In this document: piece after piece, positions 1 to 6,644 of the stretch
How positions within the stretch are numbered: position 1 is the first letter of the stretch
How the letters are laid out: each line of letters begins with the position of its first letter
Made by a program: the position numbers and the translations under genes
Assembly: GCF_027857615.1 (NCBI RefSeq)
Contig: NZ_JAQIFT010000055.1
Span: 1-11,363, forward strand
Source: Holtiella tumoricola
GTDB lineage: Bacteria; Bacillota; Clostridia; Lachnospirales; Cellulosilyticaceae
Reading direction: 5' to 3'
Length of the DNA: 11,363 nucleotides
Notes under the pieces: model-generated
Database searches by the model: none
What the model was told of the DNA's origin: nothing
Seen by the model: only the letters and a program-made list of their open reading frames with translations

Positions 1-36
1 GTATTACCTCTTCTTTATTAGAATCACTTATATAAT

Positions 37-438
37 TTAGAGTTCGGCTATATCTCTTAGTTCAATAATAGTACCTTCAGGAGCAATTACCTTACTAAGT
101 GCTGAGCCTTCAACCTCATAGATCTCATTATTATTTTTAAGTTTGAAATGCTTATATCCTAGATCGAGTATTCTCTTTACTTCTTGTTGAACATCTTCTA
201 CTAAGAAGCACATATGAACAAGTCCCTTAGATTTAGAATTAATGTCTATTAATAGATCTTCTTTTTTGCCTGTTTGAAGTTCTATCATAAAACCATCTTG
301 TTCAATCCAAGTATTATATGCTCTATTGTGAAAATCTTTTGTTTCTTGAATTACTTTAAAACCTAAAATATGAGTATAAAAATCTAGTGATGCTTTATAA
401 TTATTTGTTTGTATACAGACGTGATGTATTTTTCTCAT
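37..438 (-). CDS. VOC/glyoxalase-fold metalloprotein
   Basis: A single-domain vicinal-oxygen-chelate protein of 133 residues, probably cytosolic. Two beta-alpha-beta-beta-beta modules are visible: residues 1-56 begin with KIHHVCIQT and end with FMIELQT; residues 72-130 begin with GLVHMCFLVEDV and end with GTIIELRD. The four positions that bind metal in glyoxalase I relatives are filled: His5 (or His6), Glu53, His75 and Glu126. It is therefore probably a metal-dependent lyase, isomerase or dioxygenase-like enzyme. Lactoylglutathione lyase is the usual label, but the substrate cannot be read from the sequence. The ATG at 436-438 is preceded by AGAAAGGT. The gene follows the MATE pump on the same strand with a 60-nt gap and no hairpin between, so they are probably cotranscribed. 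Drug-binding VOC proteins exist, but the full set of metal ligands argues for an enzyme. Confidence 0.85.
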   Translation of the reverse strand: MRKIHHVCIQTNNYKASLDFYTHILGFKVIQETKDFHNRAYNTWIEQDGFMIELQTGKKEDLLIDINSKSKGLVHMCFLVEDVQQEVKRILDLGYKHFKLKNNNEIYEVEGSALSKVIAPEGTIIELRDIAEL

Positions 439-498
439 AGTTTACCTTTCTGGATTGAATCAGTCTTTTTCTAGTATATGAAATAATACAATATAAAT

Positions 499-1848
499 TT
501 ATGATATTTCAACTTGTTTAGATTTATGACGCATGTAGCTATAGGCCATTACACCAGCTAAGATAAAAATAGAACCAATATCAGAGAGTGGCTGGGCATA
601 GAAAATTCCTTCTACACCTATAAAAGGTGGCAGAACAATAGAAAATAAAATTTGTAATACAAAACTTCTTCCAAGGGAGACAATATTTGATTCTATATTA
701 CGATGAATAGATTGATAGTAAGCACCCATTGTATAAACAATCCCTATACAAGGAGAACCTAAGCAGAAAATAACTATTCGCTTATATGCAAGTGGCAGTA
801 ACGAGGAATCAATACCAAATAATTTAATAAAGTACTCACCATAACTTATTAGGCAAAGAAGTAGGAGTACTCCAATGATAATACTTGCAATAAGTGTAAT
901 TTGCAGAAGCCTATGCATACGTTTAGTAGAATCAGCACCATAATGATAGCCAATTAGAGGCTGCATACCTTGAGAAATACCTACACATAGTTGAATATAT
1001 AGAGAGATAGTATAACCTGCTACAGAGAAGATAGCAATATCAGCAGTATTCCCATAGAGGTAGAGTATCTTATTCTGTACAAGGATAACAATTCCTATAG
1101 ATAGTTGAATCATAAAAGAAACAAATCCAACTTTAATAACTTCAATAAGAAGAGATTTATCTATCACAAAGTATTTTTTATGGAATTTAATATGAGATTT
1201 TCCAGACAGAAAATACCATAGACCAATAATGGTAGAGAAAATGACACCAGCACCTGTTGCAAGAGCAGCACCTTTGGTTCCCCAACCAAGTTCAATAACA
1301 AAAAGCCAATCCAATATAATATTACCTATAGCACCAGCACCTACCATAATCATAGACAGATGAGGATTACCATCTGCACGTACTAATGGATTAAGAGCAT
1401 TTGCCAATAGATAAGGAATAGCCATCATATAAATTACTAAAAAGTAATCTTTAGTATACTGATAGGTATCTCCATTAGCACCTAGAAATTTTACAATGGG
1501 ATCAGCAATGATAAAGCCTAAAATCATAAGGATAACCCCTACAATTAATAGAGATTTCATAACAGTTCCCAATAGTTGTTCAGCCTTTTCTTGTTTATGT
1601 TGACCTATATAAATAGAGATTAGACTACTTGCTCCTGCTCCAAAGAGTAAGCCAATCCCTAAAATAATAGTAACAGCAGGCCAAGCTAAGTTAACGCCAG
1701 CAAGTCCTGCCTCTCCAGCTCCTTGGCCTACAAAAATACCATCAACCATAGTATATACAGTGCTTAAAATAACACCAATGACGGAAGCAGAGACAAATTT
1801 TGTCCAAACCTTAAGGAGATTACCATTTAAAATAAAATCTAAATTCAA
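499..1848 (-). CDS. MATE family efflux transporter
   Basis: An integral membrane protein of about 449 residues with about twelve hydrophobic segments, as is usual for the MATE (multidrug and toxic compound extrusion) family. These are Na+ or H+ antiporters that export cationic drugs and metabolites. The N-terminal half carries the typical VYTMVDGIFVGQG segment (Asp near residue 36), then GLLFGAGASSLISIYIGQH. The C-terminal half has the matching GISQGMQPLIGYHYGA segment, as expected from internal duplication. It resembles the MepA/NorM-like bacterial branch; substrate unknown. Start choice: the longest frame begins with GTG at 1855-1857, but that GTG is itself part of the SD sequence AGAGGTG. 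The in-frame TTG three codons later (1846-1848) lies 6 nt beyond the SD and is preferred. It is the first gene of a probable two-gene unit with the downstream VOC protein. Confidence 0.88.
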   Translation of the reverse strand: MNLDFILNGNLLKVWTKFVSASVIGVILSTVYTMVDGIFVGQGAGEAGLAGVNLAWPAVTIILGIGLLFGAGASSLISIYIGQHKQEKAEQLLGTVMKSLLIVGVILMILGFIIADPIVKFLGANGDTYQYTKDYFLVIYMMAIPYLLANALNPLVRADGNPHLSMIMVGAGAIGNIILDWLFVIELGWGTKGAALATGAGVIFSTIIGLWYFLSGKSHIKFHKKYFVIDKSLLIEVIKVGFVSFMIQLSIGIVILVQNKILYLYGNTADIAIFSVAGYTISLYIQLCVGISQGMQPLIGYHYGADSTKRMHRLLQITLIASIIIGVLLLLCLISYGEYFIKLFGIDSSLLPLAYKRIVIFCLGSPCIGIVYTMGAYYQSIHRNIESNIVSLGRSFVLQILFSIVLPPFIGVEGIFYAQPLSDIGSIFILAGVMAYSYMRHKSKQVEIS

Positions 1849-1854
1849 ATTTTT

Positions 1855-1861
1855 CACCTCT
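1855..1861 (-). promoter_or_regulatory. SD that decides the MATE start
   Basis: Read on the minus strand this is AGAGGTG, a close match to the anti-SD complement, followed after 6 nt by TTG (1846-1848). The GTG at its end would start the frame without any SD upstream, so the TTG is the better start. Confidence 0.6.
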
Positions 1862-1889
1862 TTTTATTGTCCAGAATACATATTAAGCT

Positions 1890-1919
1890 ATTATATAGTA
1901 AGATTTCCTAGAAAGTAAA
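1890..1919 (-). promoter_or_regulatory. Candidate promoter for MATE-VOC unit
   Basis: On the minus strand a perfect -10 TATAAT (complement of 1890-1895) lies 18 bp downstream of TTTACT (complement of 1914-1919), a 4/6 match to TTGACA. The spacing to the gene start is about 40 nt. The -10 is strong and the -35 only fair. The region is AT-rich, so chance matches are possible. Confidence 0.45.
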
Positions 1920-1937
1920 GTAGATTCAAATAACTAG

Positions 1938-1946
1938 TGGTATAAT
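1938..1946 (+). promoter_or_regulatory. Extended -10 promoter for greA-family gene
   Basis: The sequence TGGTATAAT matches the extended -10 motif TGnTATAAT exactly, and no good -35 is visible 16-18 bp upstream, as is common when the extended element is present. Transcription would begin near 1953, giving a leader of about 38 nt before the ATG. The site is divergent from the MATE promoter, about 45 bp from its -10. Confidence 0.6.
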
Positions 1947-1990
1947 AGAAAGTAAGAAAAGTAAAATTATCCATATATAAGGAGGGCGTT

Positions 1991-2455
1991 ATGAGAAACT
2001 TTTTAAGCCAAGAAGATATTGAAGAAATGAAAAAAGAGATAGAGTTTCGTAAGGTAGTAGAACGTAAAAGGCTTATTGAAGATGTTAAAGAAGCTAGAGC
2101 TCATGGAGATTTAAGCGAAAACTTTGAGTATAAAGCGGCAAAAAGAGAAAGAGGAAAAAATGAATCTCGTATTAGATATTTAGAGCGTATGATTAAGACA
2201 GGAAAGGTTATATCTACAGAGAGTAATGAAGGGGAAGTAGGTATTAACAATAATGTCAAAATTAGATTTTTAGATGATAACTTTGAACAAGTATTTAATA
2301 TAGTAACAACAATGAAGACTGATGCAGTAAATAGTAAAATAAGCATAGAGTCTCCATTAGGAAAAGCATTATTTAAGAAAAAAGTGGGTGAAATTATTCA
2401 AGTAGATGCACCTGAAGGAAGCTATGAAGTAGAAATTTTAGAAGTTATAGATTAA
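1991..2455 (+). CDS. GreA/GreB family transcription elongation factor
   Basis: A 154-residue protein with the two Gre domains. Residues 1-75 form the coiled-coil arm that enters the RNA polymerase secondary channel. The tip motif EARAHGDLSENFEY keeps the two acidic residues (Asp40 and Glu43, equivalent to Asp41 and Glu44 of E. coli GreA) that promote cleavage of backtracked transcripts. Residues from about 82 form the FKBP-like domain, with SPLGKAL at 121-127. The ATG is preceded by a near-perfect AAGGAGGG (1979-1986). In many clostridia the main greA sits beside lysS. This one is next to capA and diverges in its first 30 residues, so it may be a second Gre paralogue; that is inference. Cleavage activity is expected because the acidic tip is intact. 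CapA follows after 29 nt and is probably cotranscribed. Confidence 0.87.
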   Translation: MRNFLSQEDIEEMKKEIEFRKVVERKRLIEDVKEARAHGDLSENFEYKAAKRERGKNESRIRYLERMIKTGKVISTESNEGEVGINNNVKIRFLDDNFEQVFNIVTTMKTDAVNSKISIESPLGKALFKKKVGEIIQVDAPEGSYEVEILEVID

Positions 2456-2484
2456 GTGAATCACAAGCTAAGGGGGAAATAGCA

Positions 2485-3597
2485 GTGAAAAAAGGAATCG
2501 TAAGTATTGTATTATTAGGTACAATGATGATGACACAAACTAACATCTATGGTGCAGAAATTAAAAACTTTATGGATTTAAATAATAAAATAATAGAGCA
2601 AAAACAAAGGATTGCAAATCAAAAAGAGATAATAGATAAGGAAAAAAAGTTGGCAGAAGAACAGCTTAAATTAGAAGAAAATAATAAGATTACAATAAGT
2701 TTTGCAGGAGATTGTACATTAGGGACTTATTATGGGCAAGGTGAATGGAATAGATTTGATAAGATAGCAGAAAAAAACGGATATGAGTATTTCTTTAAAA
2801 ACGTAAAGCCTTATTTTGAAAAAGATGATTTAACAGTAGTTAACTTAGAAGGACCACTAACAACAGGTGGACAACGAGCGCAAAAGCAATTTGCTATTAA
2901 GGGAGAGCCTAGTTATACAGAGATATTAAAACAAGGAAGTATTGAAGCTGTGAGCCTTGCCAATAATCATACATCTGATTATGGTAATGAGGGAATGAAA
3001 CAAACAAAGGATGCTCTAACTAAAGCAAATATTAACTATTTTATAGGGGATAAAATAAATTACCAAGAGATTAAACGTATTAAGATCGCTTTGATTGGTG
3101 AAACAGGGTGGGACAAGAGTAAGGGAACGAAGGATAGAATTAAAAAGCGTATTCAAGAAGCAAAAGCACAGGCAGATTTGGTATTTATTATGTTCCATTG
3201 GGGAATAGAACGTGAAAATTATCCTAATGATGTGCAAAAAGAATTAGCTTACCTAAGTATAGATGAAGGGGCTGATTTAGTATTAGGTTCACATCCTCAT
3301 GTTATACAAGGGATAGAAACTTATAAAGGTAAAGATATCATTTATAGCTTTGGTAATTTTAGCTTTGGTGCCAATAAGAATCCAGATGATAAAGATACTT
3401 TTATCTATCAAGTTACCTATAAAAAGCAAAATGGAAATGTAGTATTAGATGGATCAAAGGTTATACCTTGTAGTATACCGTCTAGTAAAGAACGCAATAC
3501 ATATCAGCCTACTCCTTTATCAGGAACAGAAAAAGAGAGAGTGCAAAATCGATTAATCAAATATAGCAATAAATTTACAAAGTCATATTTTAATTAA
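2485..3597 (+). CDS. Exported CapA-family protein
   Basis: A 370-residue secreted or envelope protein. Residues 1-24 are a signal peptide: a short KK start, hydrophobic core IVSIVLLGTMMM and a likely cut after YGA. Residues 31-67 are charged and helical, a probable coiled-coil linker. From residue 69 onward lies the CapA domain, of the calcineurin-like metallophosphatase fold. Its conserved blocks are all present: SFAGDCTLG (Asp76), NLEGPLT (120-126), LANNHTSDYG (Asn161, His162), FHWGIE (His238), GSHPHVIQG (His270, His272) and YSFGNFSFG. CapA of Bacillus anthracis takes part in poly-gamma-glutamate capsule anchoring or export, but no capB, capC or capE is present here, so a capsule role is not supported. 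A cell-envelope hydrolase or binding role is as likely. It starts at GTG 2485 with SD AGGGGG (2471-2476). It lies 29 nt after the gre gene. Confidence 0.84.
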   Translation: MKKGIVSIVLLGTMMMTQTNIYGAEIKNFMDLNNKIIEQKQRIANQKEIIDKEKKLAEEQLKLEENNKITISFAGDCTLGTYYGQGEWNRFDKIAEKNGYEYFFKNVKPYFEKDDLTVVNLEGPLTTGGQRAQKQFAIKGEPSYTEILKQGSIEAVSLANNHTSDYGNEGMKQTKDALTKANINYFIGDKINYQEIKRIKIALIGETGWDKSKGTKDRIKKRIQEAKAQADLVFIMFHWGIERENYPNDVQKELAYLSIDEGADLVLGSHPHVIQGIETYKGKDIIYSFGNFSFGANKNPDDKDTFIYQVTYKKQNGNVVLDGSKVIPCSIPSSKERNTYQPTPLSGTEKERVQNRLIKYSNKFTKSYFN

Positions 3598-3609
3598 TAC
3601 TAAGAAGAC

Positions 3610-3637
3610 TTAACTAACATAAGCATAATTTTAGAAT
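3610..3637 (+). promoter_or_regulatory. Weak candidate promoter for the decarboxylase
   Basis: TTAACT (3610-3615, 4/6 to the -35) is separated by 16 bp from TAGAAT (3632-3637, 5/6 to the -10). The predicted transcript start falls at the SD itself, leaving a leader of only about 13 nt, which lowers confidence. Readthrough from capA is the alternative, because no terminator lies between. Confidence 0.3.
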
Positions 3638-3656
3638 AAGAATAGGAAGAGTAAAG

Positions 3657-5111
3657 ATGAGTAACTCAAATAATACACCTCTATATACAGCATTAATGGA
3701 ATATAGCATGAAAAAGAAGCCATTTCATATGCCAGGACATAAACTAGGTAGTTTTGGAGATATGAAGCAAATTGATTTTACTGCTTTAGATGTAACAGAA
3801 GCAAATGGATTAGATAATCTTTATGAAGCAGAAGGAATCATCAAAGAGGCTATGGATAAAATGTGTACGTATTATGGCGCACAAAAGACTATTTTTCTAA
3901 CCAATGGTTCTACATCAGGCATATTAACAAGCCTAATGGTACTATGTAAGCCAGGAGATGAAGTACTCATTGCAAGAAATTGTCATCATAGTGTATGGCA
4001 TGCCTTAGTCCTTAGTGGCGCAATACCTATTTATATTCAACCAGAGTACGACGAATCACTAGGCCTCATGACTGTAATGAGTAAAGAAGTAATTCAAGAG
4101 GCATTGCAGCTCTATCCAAAGGTAAAAGGTGCTATTATTGTAAGTCCTACATATGAAGGTATTGTATCAGATATTAAAGATATAGCTAAAGTATTACATG
4201 AAGCAGGAAAAGCACTTATTGTAGATGAAGCACATGGAGCACATTTTGGTGTTAGTGTAGATTTCCCTATAAGTAGTGTAAAGTTAGGGGCAGATTTAGT
4301 CATACAAAGTATGCATAAAACAATGCCTACTCTTACTCAAAGTGCCTTATTACATCAAGGTACAGATCAGTTTTCTTATGAGCATTTAGTAAAGACACTT
4401 CGTATGGTACAAACAAGTAGTCCTTCATATGCTATGATGGCTATGATGGATTATGCAAGAGGATACATAGAAGAGCATCAAGATGAGATTGTTAAGCAGT
4501 ATATTGAACCACTAAAAGAGATGAGAAGTAGGCTAGTAGCGTTACAACAACTGTATGTATTAGATATTCCGAGGGATCAATATGATATGAGTAAAATCAT
4601 AGTATTTACTCATCGCACAAGTATAGATGGATATACTTTAGGGCAATACTTAGAAGAACGTTATAATATAGTAGTAGAAGCGAGTCTACCAAATTATGTT
4701 ATTCTAATGACAACTGTAGCGGATCAAGTAAAGTCTTTAAGTGAATTAGAAAAGGCTTTAATAGATATAGATGATGAGCTTACCCTAAAACAAAATACAA
4801 ATACTGCCGATTTATATTGTAGTGAACTCACACAAGTTATAAGTGAACTACCAAAAGTACAAAAAGGTGGCTATACACCAAGAGAAGTTTATTATGGAGA
4901 TTATAAGTGGTGTGAGATAGATCATTGCCTGGGAAAAGTAACAGCTGAAACAATTATGTTTTATCCACCAGGTATTCCTATTCTTTATATGGGAGAGATT
5001 TTTAATGAGAAGCATATACAGCTTATTAGGACATATGCAGAGAGGCTAAAAGGAATTCAGTACAAGGGTAATAAAATCAATTGCAAAGTATTAGACATTC
5101 CATTAAAATAA
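3657..5111 (+). CDS. Orn/Lys/Arg decarboxylase (PLP-dependent)
   Basis: A 484-residue fold-type I PLP enzyme of the major Orn/Lys/Arg decarboxylase family, short clostridial/Bacillus type (YaaO/SpeA-like). It would release CO2 from a basic amino acid to give agmatine, cadaverine or putrescine. The N-terminal PFHMPGHKLG motif is the family hallmark. FLTNGSTSGI binds the phosphate, VDEAHGAHF holds the Asp190 and His193 of the cofactor site, and QSMHKTMPTLTQ carries the Schiff-base Lys221. The C-terminal domain ends with the family motif FYPPGIPILYMGE. Substrate cannot be fixed by eye; arginine is a common annotation. It has no N-terminal wing domain, unlike the long enterobacterial inducible enzymes. 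SD AGGAAGAG lies at 3644-3651. The neighbour order decarboxylase-YaaR-holB recalls B. subtilis yaaO-tmk-yaaQ-yaaR-holB, but without tmk and yaaQ. Confidence 0.9.
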   Translation: MSNSNNTPLYTALMEYSMKKKPFHMPGHKLGSFGDMKQIDFTALDVTEANGLDNLYEAEGIIKEAMDKMCTYYGAQKTIFLTNGSTSGILTSLMVLCKPGDEVLIARNCHHSVWHALVLSGAIPIYIQPEYDESLGLMTVMSKEVIQEALQLYPKVKGAIIVSPTYEGIVSDIKDIAKVLHEAGKALIVDEAHGAHFGVSVDFPISSVKLGADLVIQSMHKTMPTLTQSALLHQGTDQFSYEHLVKTLRMVQTSSPSYAMMAMMDYARGYIEEHQDEIVKQYIEPLKEMRSRLVALQQLYVLDIPRDQYDMSKIIVFTHRTSIDGYTLGQYLEERYNIVVEASLPNYVILMTTVADQVKSLSELEKALIDIDDELTLKQNTNTADLYCSELTQVISELPKVQKGGYTPREVYYGDYKWCEIDHCLGKVTAETIMFYPPGIPILYMGEIFNEKHIQLIRTYAERLKGIQYKGNKINCKVLDIPLK

Positions 5112-5146
5112 AATAAAGCAGAAGAAGGGCTCAAAGGGGGATACAA

Positions 5147-5593
5147 ATGGCTGATTTACAGATTAATCAAATACAATTACCACAGTTAAGAGAACTTGCA
5201 ACAGGCCCTAACAACAAGATTGATAAAGGGTTTAAGTTTACTTTACTCAGCCATATTGAAGAAGGTGAGCTTCAGGATTCACTTAAAGTGATGATTGAAC
5301 GTATCACAGAGCAAGGAAATAAATTATCAGAGCATATGGATATACGTGATATGAGACTTTATCGTAGTATGATCTCTGAGTTTATGAATGAAGTCGTTTC
5401 TAATTCCCATAAGTTTTCAAGAGAAAACTTTCTTGATAGAAGAGGAAGACATAGAGTATATGGTATTGTCAGATTAGTAAATGATAAAGTAGATGCATTA
5501 GCAACAGAACTACTAAAAGTAGAAAAAGATAAAATAGATATATTAGACCGTATTGGTGAAATACAAGGTCTATTACTAGACTTAGCAACTTAA
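5147..5593 (+). CDS. yaaR: YaaR family protein (DUF327)
   Basis: A 148-residue soluble protein of unknown function in the YaaR (DUF327) family, close in length to the Bacillus homologue. It is largely helical and charged, with no signal peptide, membrane segment or cysteine. Family-like segments are the helical core around ISEFMNEVVSNSHKF and the RRGRHRVYGIVRLVNDKVD segment near residues 98-117. The assignment rests on those segments and on position directly before holB, as in Bacillus. The SD AAAGGGGG (5133-5140) is strong and lies 6 nt before the ATG. The decarboxylase ends 35 nt upstream. A hairpin with a short T run follows the stop codon. Confidence 0.82.
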   Translation: MADLQINQIQLPQLRELATGPNNKIDKGFKFTLLSHIEEGELQDSLKVMIERITEQGNKLSEHMDIRDMRLYRSMISEFMNEVVSNSHKFSRENFLDRRGRHRVYGIVRLVNDKVDALATELLKVEKDKIDILDRIGEIQGLLLDLAT

Positions 5594-5614
5594 TGGACAT
5601 AAAAGAGATGACGT

Positions 5615-5642
5615 AACGTTCGTGGCATACACGGACGTTTTT
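5615..5642 (+). terminator. Hairpin with short T run between yaaR and holB
   Basis: AACGTTCGTG (5615-5624) pairs with CACGGACGTT (5630-5639) around a 5-nt loop GCATA. The 10-bp stem has one G-T wobble. It runs into TTTTT (5638-5642), of which only three T lie beyond the stem. This looks like a weak intrinsic terminator or attenuator. No good promoter lies between it and the holB start 18 nt later, so partial readthrough into holB is more likely than full stop. Confidence 0.6.
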
Positions 5643-5660
5643 CTATAGAAAGGAAAAACT

Positions 5661-6644
5661 ATGGACACATTTAACAAGATAATAGGACATGAAGATATAA
5701 AAAGATACTTTAATAAAGCTATAAAATCCGAGAAGGTATCCCATAGTTATATTTTTGAAGGGCCAGAAGGGGTAGGTAAGAAGAGTATAGCTCAAGCTGT
5801 AGCTAAATCGCTTTTATGCCAAGGTGAGGATAAACCCTGTGGCAAGTGTAGAGCATGCTTACTTTTAGAAGCAGGTAATCACCCTGACTTAATTTATGTT
5901 GAGAAAGATAACAAAACAACTAAGATTGATACAGTAAGAGAAAAATTAGTTAAGAATATGGATGTTAAGCCTTATCAAGGACCATATAAAATTATTGTTG
6001 TCACAGAAGCAGATACGCTTACTATAGAAGGACAAAACGCCATGTTAAAAACAATAGAAGAACCACCAAGTTATGGTATAGTTATCCTCATTACTCAGAA
6101 TTTAGCAAAGCTCCTACCAACGATTAAATCAAGATGTATTCATTTAAGATTTAGTCCCTTACCTTACCAGGATATATTAGAGTATCTCGCCCCTTATCAA
6201 TTAAGTGAGCGTCAAACAGAGATTTATGCTCAATTTGCAGAAGGAAGTATAGGTATAGCAAAGAAGTTAATAGAAGATGAAAGATTTTTGGAAGATAGAA
6301 AGAAGGGAGTAGACCTTCTACTCAAACTCCAAAAAGCAGATTTAATGAATATGTACGATTTAGTAAAAGTGATCTGTGATGAAAAAGAATTTATTAGTAG
6401 TATGCTTCATTTTTGGTTATTATGGTATAGAGATTTAGCAGTGTTAAAAGCTACTGGAAATGAGAATTTGTATTATTTGGATTATCAATTTCACTTACTC
6501 GACATGTCTTCTAAATTAACGTATAATACAATTGACAAGCATATTAAGCTTATCAAAAATGCACAAACACAAATTAATCAAAATATATACGCAACGTTTG
6601 TAATAGAAAATTTACTACTTAAATTAAAGGAGAAAAAGAAATGA
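5661..6644 (+). CDS. holB: DNA polymerase III delta-prime subunit
   Basis: A 327-residue AAA+ protein, the delta-prime subunit of the clamp loader that opens and loads the beta sliding clamp during replication. Residues 1-50 contain IIGHEDIKRYF and the P-loop EGPEGVGKKS (33-42). Zinc-module cysteines follow at 53, 60, 63 and 66 (CGKCRAC). EADTLTIEGQNAMLKTIEEPP is the Walker B/sensor region typical of this family, and SRC at 157-159 supplies the arginine finger acting on the neighbouring subunit. The P-loop is better kept than in E. coli delta-prime, so nucleotide binding is possible, but activity is not assured. About 327 residues is normal for clostridial HolB. Start ATG 5661 follows AAAGGAAAAA. 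Its stop overlaps the yaaT start as ATGA, which implies coupled translation. Confidence 0.92.
   Translation: MDTFNKIIGHEDIKRYFNKAIKSEKVSHSYIFEGPEGVGKKSIAQAVAKSLLCQGEDKPCGKCRACLLLEAGNHPDLIYVEKDNKTTKIDTVREKLVKNMDVKPYQGPYKIIVVTEADTLTIEGQNAMLKTIEEPPSYGIVILITQNLAKLLPTIKSRCIHLRFSPLPYQDILEYLAPYQLSERQTEIYAQFAEGSIGIAKKLIEDERFLEDRKKGVDLLLKLQKADLMNMYDLVKVICDEKEFISSMLHFWLLWYRDLAVLKATGNENLYYLDYQFHLLDMSSKLTYNTIDKHIKLIKNAQTQINQNIYATFVIENLLLKLKEKKK

Noticed and set aside
5433..5462. TTGATA with TATATG as an internal promoter for holB
   Set aside because: The spacer is 18 bp and the -10 matches only 4/6, inside yaaR coding sequence; too weak in AT-rich DNA.
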